Source of the DNA: Phialocephala subalpina
Taxonomy: Eukaryota > Ascomycota > Leotiomycetes > Helotiales > Mollisiaceae
DNA: 64,000 bases
NCBI GenBank assembly: GCA_900073065.1
Contig: FJOG01000002.1
Location: forward strand, 3,264,160-3,328,159
Direction of reading: 5' to 3'
In this document: one piece after another, positions 1 through 11,572 of the stretch
Numbering within the stretch: position 1 is the first letter of the stretch
Layout: every line of letters begins with the position of its first letter
Notes under the pieces: model-generated
The model's input: the letters and a program-made list of their open reading frames with translations, nothing else
What the model was told of the DNA's origin: nothing
Databases searched by the model: none
Translations under genes and position numbers: made by a program

Positions 1-2269
1 TCTTTACCAGATAGTGTGAAGGCCCTCTATGAAAAACACAAAGACAAACGAACACGACCATCATTTGACGAAATATCGAAAACCTTTCAGTCTGTGACTG
101 CAATGTTTTCGAAAGTCTTTATTGTTATTGACGCACTCGATGAGTGTCGAACGACTAATGGCTGCCGAGAGAGACTCTTGACAGAGATTTTCTTAGCTCA
201 AGCTAAATCAAGAGCAAACGTTTTTGCAACCTCAAGAGTTTTGACCGAAGTTACGGAGAAGTTTGAAGGAAGCATTTCACTAGAGATTCGTGCTAATGAA
301 GAAGACGTCCGACGATATCTCAACGGCTGCATGTTTCGACTCCCAGCCTTCGTTGGTCGTAGCCCAGACCTACAAGATGAGATCAAGACTGGGATTGTGC
401 TGTTAGTAAAAGGAATGTGGGTTCCCTATATCCTCCGTGTATAAGACGAAGCGCTGACGTGTTTAAAGGTTTCTCCTTGCACAGCTCTATCTTGATTCTC
501 TGATTGGAAAGAGATCAGCTAAAGCTATCCGAACCGCTATTGCGAAGCTACCTACAGGAACAAATGTATATGATTGTGCATATAACGACGCAATGGACCG
601 TATCGAAGGGCAACTACAAGACCAGAAAGAGCTGGCAAAACAAGTCCTGTCTTGGATCACGTGTGCAAAGAGACCGCTGACTATATTGGAACTCCAACAT
701 GCCCTTGCTATAGAGGCTAGCGACTCTAAGCTCGACGAAGAGAATCTATCACAAATCGAAGACATAGTCTCAGTATGCGCCGGTTTAGTCACAATTGATG
801 AGGAAAGCGGGATTGTTCGATTAGTCCATTACACAACACAAGAATACTTCGAGCGAACGCAAAGGCAATGGTTTCCAAAAGCTGAGAGCGAGATCACGAC
901 AATCTGCGTTACATACCTCTCATTTAACGAGTTCGAGAGTGGAATTTGCCAAAATGATGACGAGTTTAAGAAGCGGCTTGAATCAAATAAGCTATACGAC
1001 TACGTAGCACATAACTGGGGTCATCATGCTCGGAAGGCTTAGACTTTATGTCAGAAAGGTGTTGTAGAATTTCTTCGAAAACAAGGCCACGTCGAGGCAT
1101 CAAGTCAAGTACTTATGGCTATTAAAGAATGGTCAAAGTTTACAGAATACAGCCAAGAAATTCCAAAGCAAATGACTGGCCTGCACTTAGCTGCATACTT
1201 TGGGGTGGACAATGCAGTAAGAGACTTACTCGGTAGTAATAGTCTTGATTCGAAAGACAGTGATAGCCGGACGCCGCTATCGTACGCTGCTGATAACGGG
1301 CATGAGGCCGTGGTGAAGTTGCTGCTTGACAACGGCGCTGAGCTGGAGACCAAGGATTCTAGAATTGGCCGGACGCCGCTGTCGTGTGCTGCCGAGAGAG
1401 GGCACAAGGCCGTAGTGAAGCTGCTGCTGGACCAGGGCGCGGAGCTGGAGACTAAGGACAGCTATGGCCGGACGCCGCTATCGTGGGCTGCCTTTCACGG
1501 GCGCGAGGCTGTCGTTCAGCTACTGCTCGCAACTGAGGGTGTCGACACTAACTCGAAGGACAACCACGGTCAGACGCCACTATGGCGGGCTGCCGCGAAC
1601 GGGCACGAGGCTGTCGTCCAGCTACTGCTCGCAACTAAGGGTGTCGACACTAACTCGAAGGATAGCCACGGTCAGACGCCGCTGTCGTGGGCTGCCGCGA
1701 ATGGGTGCGAGGCTGTCGTTCAGCTGCTGCTCGGGCACGACGCCGATGTCGAAGCACAGGATAGTGTCAGTCGAACGCCGTTATTACACGCGGCTAAAAA
1801 TGGAAATAAAGCCACGGTTGACCTCCTAATCGCTACAAACCGAGTTGACATTGATTCAAGGGACTATTACAATTCGACACCGTTATCAGTTGCAACAAGG
1901 ATGGGGCACAAAGACGTAGTTGCGTTTCTCTTAACCAAAAGTCATGCCTTGAATATGCCAGACAGTTTCGGTCGGTCTCCTCTATGGTGGGCAAGAAGGA
2001 CCGGGTATCTCGAAATCGCCGACCTCCTCCTTCAAAAGTGTAAAGAAGAAGGCATAATTATTCAAGAAGACGACTTGCCTACGGCCACTATTTCAGTGCC
2101 AAGCGATAATTCCTCGAGATGGTGTGACGTTTGTGGTTTAGATATCTCTAAGGAAGACACTTATTATCATTGCGGGGTTTGTAATAGTGGAGATTTTGAT
2201 ATTTGTAGGGAGTGTTTTGCGATGAAGGCCCATTGTCTAGATGAGCCCCATACATTGATTAGAGAATGA
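1..2269 (+). pseudogene. NACHT-ankyrin-ZZ zinc finger protein (fungal NLR type), 5' partial, interrupted by TAG
   Basis: The frame is open from base 1, so the N-terminus lies outside the window. Exon 1 ends at 416 and an intron spans 417-468 (GTGGGT donor, GCTGAC branch, AAAG acceptor). Splicing restores [12 protein letters not shown], a typical end of the fungal NACHT module. A Walker B-like FIVIDALDEC lies near base 115-145. After a winged-helix-like stretch come about nine ankyrin repeats (about 1165-2030), then a C-terminal ZZ zinc finger (2120-2260) with CxxC pairs and a closing CLDEPH. TAG at 1040-1042 interrupts the same frame between HARKA and TLCQKGVVEF; both sides are clearly coding. 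In this family the protein is a cytosolic NTPase sensor tied to heterokaryon incompatibility. The stop suggests a pseudogene, a null allele or a base error. Function of this copy is inferred only. Confidence 0.8.
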
Positions 2270-2682
2270 TTCAAGAGAGCGCTGGGCACTTGGCAATACG
2301 TAAGACGCTTGGAATAAGTGTAAGGTATCCGGGTATCGCTTAACCTTAACTTAAACTTTAATTGGGCCGTAAACTCGGTAATGCTTCAGAGACAACGCAG
2401 GAGTGAGTGAGTATATGGTTTTTCAACAAAGCTCAATCAAGAGTTAGACACCCAGGTGCGGAGCGCGACGCCGGGCGCTCGCCTAACTACCTAAAGGAGG
2501 TGTCCCATTTCCATAGTTACGTGTTTTTCAGATTCTGCCGCCACGTGCTACCCTATCAAATCGGATTTTGAGAACTTCAGGAAGAGTGACTGCTATTTAG
2601 ATTACTGCCTAAAACGGGAATCGGGGACTACTACTGCTAGAAAAGATGCAAATACTCAAACCCCTAGAAATAAGTTCGGAAT
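2270..2682. other. Convergent intergenic stretch
   Basis: 413 bp lie between two convergent gene ends. I see no credible reading frame, repeat or RNA gene; it should hold the two 3' untranslated regions. Confidence 0.5.
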
Positions 2683-5600
2683 CTATGCGGATAGATATTC
2701 CAAGGTATGCCTTCCTGTGAAGCGTCCATCAAAGACCGGTTGCAAGTGATCAAACAGAGCCAATTCATGTCCATCTTTCACGTCCTTCAATGTCTCAAGA
2801 CATTGAGTTTCACTTAGCATATTCAAAGTTTGCATAGAAATTTCCTCTAGCTCTTGTGCTTCTGTCAGACATTTCTCCTGCCGTCGGAGAATATTCGAAA
2901 GGTGGAACCTTGTTCGAGCAATAGCTGCTTCGGGGCAAGAGTCGTCACGAGACGTTGCAAGAGAAAGGAAGCGCCGCATCGAGTTCCTATTCAACGTGAG
3001 CGTTCAAAGATGAATCAGCTTGGACGTGTTCCTCATAAGGAGCAGCTTGGGAGGTTGAATATCAAAATCTAGAAAAGCAAACTTACTCAGCGCTGGCAAG
3101 GTCGCCAATATAAGCTTGGACAGCACCTACGGAATACCAGCTCTGCAATGTTAAATATGCAGAACTGTCGTGCTGTTCAGTCCTTGACTCCAGAATTTCT
3201 TGATGAAGAATTAATGCTCGGTTAAGATCTCCACTTTGCAATACAATGCACGCTAGATCGAACTTCCATCGATTGTATGCTGCACTGTGCCCTGTCGCAA
3301 CGGCCACCCAGTGAAGACCTTGCTCAGCCAATTCAATAGCTTCTGCGAACCTTCTTCGGTACATCAGACAGAATGCCATATGGTGGTAGTACTTGGAATA
3401 CTCGTATGGAATTGTCTCAGGAGGACCCCAAGACTTATACTTCTCAAAGCAGGCGGCAAAAATAGGCTCCGCCTCCCGGAACGTATCGTATTGCAAAAGT
3501 ACGCATCCATAGTCTGACCAGGCATTGTAGAGTAAGATCTCGTCATTCTTGGTATATAACTCTGGCGGCGTCGTGTCGTGATGCTTCTTCCGAATGTCCA
3601 ACACCGAGCTGATGCGGGATTTGCATTCTGCGAGTTGCGTGAGACCAGAATCTTGAATGAGCAAAGAAATTATAACGTGGATGTTGGCCCGGAGCAGATC
3701 TTCTCGACAGTCCAGTTGATCTAATATGGCTTCCGCAGATTTCAAAAGATCCAGACCCTCATTGGTCATTCCGCGTTCCCATAGGTCAATTCCGCCATCG
3801 GAAAATAGTTGTGCGAGTTTGATGGACGGGGGGATTTCAAGCATATGACCTGTGAATATCTTTCTCAGGCTGAGGACGTGGGGGAGATATCTACGACAAG
3901 CTGGCCACTTGGAAGGTTCGGGAACCTGAATCGGAGACGGTAGCGGAAACCGGTTTCGGATCAAAAGAAAGGCTTGAGCGTAAACTCTTTCTCGCTTCTG
4001 GGGATCGCGGTTAAGTTCCTGGAGGATCTTTGCTTGCAAGGAGCGGTGAATTGACCAAATCTCTTCTCCTGAGCGGATTTCAACTGTAATCAAATTTCGC
4101 CGTCTGAGTTGTACCTTCATTCTTTTAAATCTATAGGAAAAAATATGTTTCAGTCGAATTTTGCGGTGGAATTTGGGATTACACACCTTCCAGCTTCGAC
4201 AGGACGTAGCATTTCAAGTATCGGTTCCTCATGATCATCAATGAGCATCTCTCTTTGAATGTTATCTGAGTCCAGAAATGCAAGAATGCTCAATAAGTCA
4301 CGAGCATCGACAGGGACTTCTCTCAGGCCGAGATCCCAGGCTGTCTCAAGAGCTGCGTCTGTGGATGACGATGGCATCGCTCCCATTCTTTGCATGTTCC
4401 TTCTTCGTTCGTTCCATAGCTCAACGAAATCTGCTAAGCTACATCCTGACACCAGAATGTACCCTGCGATCAGTGAGAGAGCTAATGGTAGGCGCTCAGC
4501 TAATTTAGCAATGTCCCCTGCCAGCTTGAACTCTGCATGTGATCGCATATCCGTCGGATCAAGCCCCTGCTGAGAATATTTGAGTAGGAGACGACGGCTC
4601 TCGTCTAAAGAAAGACCATCCAGGGTAATTTGAGAGACCTTGGACCATTTGGACATTTGTATGAGATCCACCCTTTGAGTTGTGATCAGAATCGAACCTG
4701 AAGTTTCTGGGAAATCTTTCGGTAGAAAATGTTTCAGGTCCAACCACTCATCCACATTATCGAAGATAAGCAACCATCTCTTCGTAGTTTTCTGCAGAAA
4801 TTCGCGGCTGAGCATAATTAGTTTCTCTTGGTCTTCACTCGCCGCTTCGTCCTTCAAGACTATCTTTGTAGCTATCTGACAGTAGGTGTCAGCGCATACG
4901 ATTGGGGTTTCGGCTTGGACCCAGAATATGTATGAATACTCGGTCTCAAACCTATATGTATACTCAGCAGCTAGAGCGGACTTTCCGATTCCCCCAGTCC
5001 CGCTTAGAAAACAAGTGTGACCGGGAACGGAGAGCTTGGTATAAAGCTCTTTCAGATCTTGAATCCGACCTTCAAACTCAGCTTTGCGAGGTGCAACCCC
5101 AGTACGAACAGTACATGAAGATTGTGCAGCGTTGCTCGCTTGGTCTACAATGACATGCGTTGAATCAACTTGGCTAGACTTCTTCGACACGGCCGTCATA
5201 GCGGAAAATTGATCGATATGTTCTTTGGCTCGGGATGTGAGCGTGTACGAATCTCCTCGTTTCCCGAGAGTTGGTCTCATTGCAGATTTCATTGCAGAAC
5301 CACGCTCGATTTGGATTTTCGGAATTCCAACGGTAGCATCACCTGATGTCTGCTTGGAAGTGGAGGTTTGTTGGAGGATTGGCTCGACCTTTTCTTCAAC
5401 CATGAGTTCCAAGTCTTCCAAGCCAGCAAGCCCCAGTCTAAACCGCTGCTCAGAACCAGAATCAGAAAACTGCGGCGAAAGGGGTGGATCGTCCTCGAAT
5501 TCATCTTCACTCTTGACAGACGTAAGAGCAAATTGTTCAAGGTGATCTGCAAGATGATCTCTTAGAAGCTGCATAGTCAGACAAGTCTCGCCGCAGAGAT

Positions 5601-7188
5601 GACACCCTTGGTTCGTTGAAGGCTTCTGGGAGAACCGTGCACACATGGAAGCAATGACGGCAAGCTCTCGAGGTTGCAAGCTTCTATCATGGGCTTCCCA
5701 TAAATGCTGCTCGAGCAATGCTTGCTCCTCGTACTCTAGCTCGCATGTTTGACAAAAATAGATCTTTAGGATCCTATGAGTATTGAGCTCATGTCGGAAC
5801 CAGTCTTCCTTCGAGCCATAGGTCTTTTGCTCTCGTGGACACAATTCGTACGTGCACATATAAGGCTCTAGGTCCATGTAAACATGATCCGCCCAATCCT
5901 TCTCCGGAGCTTCCTCCGCACCAACTGTGATCTCGTGCAGACAGTACGGACAAATGAATGCCTTGTGCGGTTCGAGGGCGGTGGGCGGCTTTGGAACAAA
6001 ATATCTTCCTGGCTCCGATGTCGGCTCTGGCTTTTGATTTTCCTCGGTCTCTGCAACGGAGGTTGCAGGACGTGAGCTCATTTGAGCCGAGGCCTTGCGC
6101 TTAGAGAAAGTAGTACTTCCAGTCGATAATGTCGTCGAAGTAGTAAAGCCTAAGGTGGGCTGACGGCGAACATCTACTTTATCAGGTTCGCGTGTGATAT
6201 CCTCGTTGTCGTTTGGAGCTTGCAGAGGTACCCGTGTTGGAAGCTGAAACTCTCGTTTGGGGCCACTTTTTGATGTAGAATGAGCCGTCTTGGGGGATAA
6301 GGACAGTGCTCTTTCTCTCAGGTGTTGAAGATATCGGCTGCGCTTCCAGTTGGCACGCCCAAAACGTTCTACAAGAGCTGGCGGTGCCTTTCCAAACATG
6401 CGCTTTGCACGTTCTACTTCCATTTGTAGATTCTCTCCAGGTTCTCCTTTTTGATAGTCATCCCATGGTACAGGGTCTTGTAGTGAAGGTACAAGACTTG
6501 CCAGGTGGTCAAAGAGTTCAGCAATGGCCTCGATATAAGGTCGTATCTTCTTCTCTAGAACAGCCGCAGATTGCGAAGCATCTTCGGCCAGAGACCTCGC
6601 ATCGAAATAGCTTTGAGGAGGAGGTAGATTTGCAGTAGGAGGTGCCAGCATTGGTGTGGCAGTGGTCTCAACGAGATCAAGAACTGTTGTGGAGGTTAGT
6701 AACTCTGAAGTGTAGGTCTTAATCTTAGCGTACGAGATAAGGACAGCCCGGAATGCATCGAGAACATAACTGGCAGAGCAAATCTACCGCACGCCAAACA
6801 ATGTACACCTTCTTGTTTATACCCTGAGAATGAAGACTGACGAAGAAGACTACATACTGTTTTGTAGGCTTTCGTGCAGATGTTCCAGCAAGTCTAGCGC
6901 CTGGGATTGAAGCCGGGACGATTTTCGCAGGGTATAATCTATTGTACGAGACCTTGCTCCAGTATCGGATCCCCATGTTGCCAGCCTACTTCGATAGTCG
7001 TTCAAAAGGATCTGATAAGGTTCCCAAGTCAACTCATTGGCCTCCATCACCGAGCTCAGTCGATCAAAACGTTGAGAACAATCCTCGAATTCAGCAGCGA
7101 CAGGAGCCCTCTCTCGTGCGGCATTGCTCATGCGACTGAGCACTTGGCTCAAACCCCTCGGTCCTGTATCCATTTCGATTGGTGGCAT
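2683..7188 (-). CDS. C2H2 zinc-finger / NB-ARC / TPR protein (fungal STAND NTPase)
   Basis: Four exons read on the minus strand: 7188-6854, 6769-4187, 4130-3087 and 2986-2683, giving 1,421 residues with phases consistent at every junction. The N-terminal ~150 residues are helical and charged. A block of C2H2-like fingers (FICPYC, CQTCELEY, GCHLCG with following histidines) spans about residues 383-525. The NB-ARC P-loop GTGGIGKSALA is near residue 702, Walker B LLIFDNVDEW near 776, and the sensor-like GSILITTQ follows. The C-terminal third carries degenerate TPR helices. Proteins of this architecture are cytosolic signal-transducing ATPases of the NLR/STAND class; the ligand is unknown. It starts 634 bp from a divergent DUF7580-like gene. 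No amyloid-type N-terminal motif was seen. All exons are open, so the gene looks intact. Confidence 0.85.
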
Positions 7189-7822
7189 CTCGAAGAGATT
7201 TCAGATATGTATTGAGGGACATGGAATCGTTGCGTATGTACCTCGTAGGTAGGTATATGTGATGAGGGGATGAGGGGATGAGGGGTACTATCGAAAGATA
7301 GAGGCTGCGGCTGAGAAAGAATCCACGGACAGATCTCGATTACAATCGAATATCTGGACGGGGTTGCGTTTCTCACCACACCAGCCCGCCGGGGCGGGGA
7401 CCAATTACCTCTAGGAGGGGTCATGCATCCAGCACGAGCGAAGGTGGTGTTCACGAATTGTGGCACCAATGCCAGCCCGCCATAAAGAACGTCAACATTG
7501 CGAGCCTTTTCAAACATAAAATAAAAAACTTGCAAGAAAATACTGAGAAATTGGCAATGAATTATCATCAAGCTAAACGATAAGTACGGAATAGTAGTTG
7601 TTGTTCTCTCTCTCTACTTTGTGGTGTTTTTGTGATCGAGTTGAGGCGGTTGCTTGGGGAAGCGGGGCGATAGCGCGGGTGAAGCCTTGGTGATCGCCAC
7701 GCAGCCACAACTCTCTTCAGCCGAGCCCTGCACCCTGAACTTTCATTTCTTCTTCATTTGCATCCCTTCATGATAGGTTCCGAATTCTCCTGCGAACACA
7801 ACAATCGATCTTGTCCAACACG
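7189..7822. promoter_or_regulatory. Shared divergent promoter region
   Basis: 634 bp separate the start codons of the NB-ARC gene (minus) and the DUF7580-like gene (plus). Near 7260-7285 there are three tandem copies of GATGAGGGG, and a CT run lies at 7600-7615. No TATA box or known operator was recognised. Confidence 0.4.
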
Positions 7823-9915
7823 ATGACTGGATTTGAGGTCATCGGTGTGCTTTTGGGAGTCTATCCTGTCGTGATTGACGGGCTGAAATTATGCAAGGCT
7901 GTCGCATCGGGCCAGGGCATCAGACTACTGGTCGACGACCTGAAAGACGAGGAGATACGATACACCGAATCTCTGGGACATCTTTTTGGAACGGAGTTCG
8001 TAAATGAATTACAGGCGCGTCAAAGAGATGCGAAAACACCAATATCATATCCCACGCCTCGTCAACAAACAAATCTGGAGCAACGATTAGGCAGGTCTAG
8101 AACGGAGCTGATTTGCTCAACCTTGGAAGGTATGAAGAATGTGCTAGAGTCGATGCAACGGGACATTGAAAAAGCTAGAGCTGGCGAGGGTCTTGTAAGT
8201 TGACATGTCGCCTCTGCGTTTCCCCACCAAAAGAAGCTAACTTGTAGTTTAAAAAGGAGGTAGGCTACTATGAAAAAGCAAGTAGGAGCCTCCGTCAATT
8301 CAAATTCATTCGCCGAAAGTCAACCTTTAGAGATCGTTTGCTCCAGTTGAAGAAATGGAATGGTCGACTGAGAGACCACCTCAATTCTCAACTGCTACCA
8401 AGCAGCACCGGATCCTGGAGGAAACCGCTGCCTCTTATCGGCTTTCCTAGGCAGGAAAGCTTTGTGGTAGATATTTACGATGCAATTCATAATGGATATC
8501 AGTGTCAATGCGATGTACCTCATCCCGCCAGACTCGGACTGCCAGAGTTATCAATCTCGACATCACGCCACACACTGACAGATGACACAAACAACTCTTT
8601 CAAACTGATCTTCCCCTTCGAAGATCTTTCAGAAAATGATACAGCCTCCATCACGGCCGCTCAGACTTTTAAGAACGGAAGTTTAAAAAATCCTCAATTC
8701 TCAGCTTCAGCAGAAGATCTCGCCGAGAGGTAAGCAATTCTTCTGAATGATTCAAGATGTGCTTATACTTACAGGTTTTCAAGACGACTTTCCATAACTA
8801 GCAGTACAATGACAATGACAATGACTACTACGAGCAGCTCATCAAAATCAAAAATATCCAGGAGCCGGTGGTTGGCAATCAAGGAATGCCCTGACGTGGG
8901 AACTGGCCATATTGAAGACCTTTGTAAAACCGTCAGAGCATTAGATGGTAAGGAGTTCCTCCATCATTGGCATTGACTCAAACCCTGTCCCGAGGACCAG
9001 GTCGGCAATTGTGCACTAGCACAGATTGCGCTTCTTGAAGGCCTAGTCAAGAGACCCCTCATCTCATCAATAAGACTGAATCAGTGATTCAAGCAATTTC
9101 AACACATCTCATCCTCAACTGTCATTATTTCCGCTAGTATTGACTAATCATTGAAAGCACCAGGTGACTTAGAGCACGAAAGAATCGGTGTACTCTCTTC
9201 TCGCGACAAAATATACGAGCTTCGAAGGACGATGACCGGACAAGAAACCAGTAGCTTCGAAGAGACCATAGACTTAGATGACCTCCTAGCCAGCTACCAA
9301 GACACTCTCTTTCGAAATTATCGCTTCGGTCTGGCCCTGCGATTAAGCTATGCCGTCTTACAATTCTATTCGACACCATGGATCGAGCCGAATTGGTCCT
9401 GGAAAGACTTCACAATTGCGATGAATGGAGACCGACCACAGAAAGGCGACCCACTTTTCATCACCCATAATTTCTACTCAACCCGTCGACAGGTCGCGAA
9501 ATCGGAAGCCGCGAGGTCCTTTGGCTTCTGGGCTGGCGTCGGGGAGGAGACTCTCACTCGACTGGGATTTGCTCTTATTGAACTTGGACTGGGAAGACGC
9601 CTCTCTGAGCTTCGGCAGGATGGATCAATCCAAGCTGATCCACGGATGGTGATGACCACCGACCAAGACATACTCGACTTCTGGACGGCTGAAGGCGTTC
9701 TCGACTCTGGACTTTTGTTCCAAGAGCAAGGAGAAGATTATGAAGAGGTCGTGAGGGTCTTGATCAAGCATGAGTTCGAGGAAAATTGCGAGAAAAAATT
9801 GTTGAGCTCGAGGAAACCATCTTTCTACAGGGATGTGGAACGCCTGGTTATCACTCCTCTGTATGGTCTCTGGACGGATTCGTGGGGAAGGAGAGCAAGC
9901 CAATTATCATTCTAG
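7823..9915 (+). CDS. DUF7580-like fungal protein
   Basis: Four exons: 7823-8194, 8248-8729, 8775-8947 and 9158-9915 (or 9164, a tandem acceptor 6 nt later), giving about 594 residues. All introns are GT-AG. The start is the first in-frame ATG, with MTGFEVIGVLLGVYPVVI, the typical opening of this family. Conserved family features visible are a long amphipathic N-terminal helical region, a middle Ser/Thr-rich linker (about residue 300), and the C-terminal motif LRLSYAVLQFYSTPW with an EPNWSWKD continuation. DUF7580 proteins are common in Pezizomycotina and lack a proven function; their N-terminus resembles the helical leaders of fungal cell-death effectors, which is my inference. It is head-to-head with the NB-ARC gene. 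Confidence 0.75.
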
Positions 9916-10015
9916 AAGTAGTCAGCGTTGAAAGTAGAGTCTAAATTCTAATTTGAAAAGATGTCTATTCACCCAAAATCACGTCAAGTTCAAAACAATT
10001 CCCAAATACGTCACA
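9916..10015. other. Short 3' flank of the DUF7580-like gene
   Basis: 100 bp of unremarkable sequence between the stop codon and the inverted-repeat element. Confidence 0.4.
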
Positions 10016-10184
10016 AGGTACGAAAGGGGGTTGCAAGAAATCATCGACACCCCCCATGTAGGCGGTGGGATCAGCTGTCCATAGAACCACATCGAATCCA
10101 GCGATATTCCCCGCAAATTTCCTAAAGTGGTGTGGCAGAAACAAGGGGGGTGTCGGTGATTTCTTGCAACCCCCTTTCGTACCT
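10016..10184. repeat. Short foldback element with 40-bp terminal inverted repeats
   Basis: Bases 10016-10055 and 10145-10184 are inverted copies that match at 39 of 40 positions. Each begins AGGTACGAAAGGGGGTTGCA at its outer end and closes with a run of six C. The inner ~89 bp are unrelated to the arms. Size and structure fit a MITE-like non-autonomous element. No convincing target-site duplication was found at the edges. The high arm identity suggests recent activity or gene conversion. Confidence 0.8.
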
Positions 10185-10529
10185 AGGCACAGTGAACACC
10201 AGGCTCCTTTGTTAATTTACCACCCTGGTGGTATTCCATCAACTGTGCAATACCTTGTTTCCCGTCAAATCCTGGGACATTTGCAGGGCTAGACAAGGAG
10301 CCGGTAAATGCTCTGCTGGTAGTTACCTATTTCGCCACATCACTCACGTGATCAGCGTCCGCCCGCCGGGTTCTTCGCCTTCGTCTTTCATCATCTCCAC
10401 GTTCCGTTACACAACGCCTCACAACCAGACTGGATTGGCTCCAAACTTCAATTACGTAATACCACCAAGAACCAACCCCATAGTCACTCCAAAGAACCAA
10501 CTGATGGCAGTAATAGCAAATCGCTCACG
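10185..10529. other. Upstream region of a small candidate gene
   Basis: 345 bp, pyrimidine-rich toward the 3' end, resembling a fungal 5' untranslated region. No separate gene is visible. Confidence 0.3.
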
Positions 10530-10787
10530 ATGGAGCAAACACCCATCCAACGAGACGATGCCCCGTCGTCCGCCGCTTCGAATTCAGGACAACCGAGCTG
10601 GATCAAAGAAACGTTGAATGCCGCCAAAAGCGACACCCGTCGTCAGCCATGGAAGGAAACATTCGGAGAGAGCATTGATTGCAGCGTGGGTGACGGTGAG
10701 GATCTCGTTCGGGTAGAGAAGAGTATTGGGGGTGGGATGGATCCAGATTGTCCCTTCAGAACTCAAGGAAGCAGCTTAGCAGCTTAG
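10530..10787 (+). CDS. Small hypothetical protein, 85 residues
   Basis: An ATG frame of 85 residues, acidic/polar, with PSWIKETLNAAKS followed by RRQPWKETFGESID near its middle. It follows a promoter-like pyrimidine-rich leader and ends before a GTAAGT-like sequence at 10800. There are no membrane segments or cysteine pattern. I do not recognise the family; it could be a real small gene or a chance frame. Confidence 0.35.
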   Translation: MEQTPIQRDDAPSSAASNSGQPSWIKETLNAAKSDTRRQPWKETFGESIDCSVGDGEDLVRVEKSIGGGMDPDCPFRTQGSSLAA

Positions 10788-11572
10788 AGGATTTTATCAC
10801 GTAAGTATATGTTTTGTAATGGTGCTCGTACACATGCTTATAGCTATCTAGCTTGTTGTGATTTGGAGGCTAGAATCACACGGTGTCATTTAGGCATTTA
10901 AAGTCAGCCAGCGAGGCGCAATTTTCGCTCGCGAGTTCTCCTCGATATTTCCACGTCATACATTACATCGCACTCCTAGTATCACTTCTGTACCATAAAT
11001 ATAGTACCTTCGTCTTATAAACTTCACCTAATATCCTAATCATTGCGTTGTGTCGTATTGAAATGCCTGTCAGTCTTTGGGTTGAATGGACAACCTTTGA
11101 ACAGACTCGCCTTAATAGTAAAGGACTTCCATACAAAATGAGTTTTCCTTTCACTTCTTTTTGTTTTTTTCCCCTAGGGGGAGGAAAATAATATAAGGGA
11201 CTGGAGGTGAGTGCAAGGGCAAGTGGTGTAGTTAGAGAGAGGTGGAAGGAGCTGTGGTTAGGGAGGGAAAGAGCTGTGATGGGTGGAAGTATTGGGTGAA
11301 TAAAAGAGGAAGGAAGGTCCAGCACTGCTCATTTCAAACGACACTTGGTAGCAAGAAGGAACATGTGAGGAAGGGGCATCCTAAATGAATCTTGCATGAT
11401 CTCCTACGCCCAGTTGAATGCAGCGCTCTCGAATTTTATCACCAGGAGGTCATCGCCGCAGCCTACCCAATACCCGTATCCCATGCCCTAAATGTTGAAA
11501 ACGATTTCAAAATTCCCAGATTCGCATATTCCCAACTCGGTCCCAAGAACCACGTCGTCGCTAAACTCAGCG
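10788..11572. other. Intergenic, no gene seen
   Basis: 785 bp. The sequence is purine/pyrimidine-skewed (GGAGG runs near 11170-11320), which opens meaningless Pro/Ser/Leu-rich frames. It holds the 3' region of the dehydrogenase gene. Confidence 0.4.

Noticed and set aside
1004..1042. A 39-nt GT...AG segment that would remove the TAG in the NACHT-ankyrin gene
   Set aside because: It lacks a branch site, is too short, and would delete the conserved [11 protein letters not shown] peptide.
1464..1829. Arg/Ser-rich 121-codon plus-strand frame
   Set aside because: It is an out-of-frame shadow of the ankyrin repeats and repeats with the same period.
10963..11325. Minus-strand 120-codon Ser/Leu/Pro-rich frame
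   Set aside because: It arises from a GA-rich plus-strand stretch and has no domain-like sequence.
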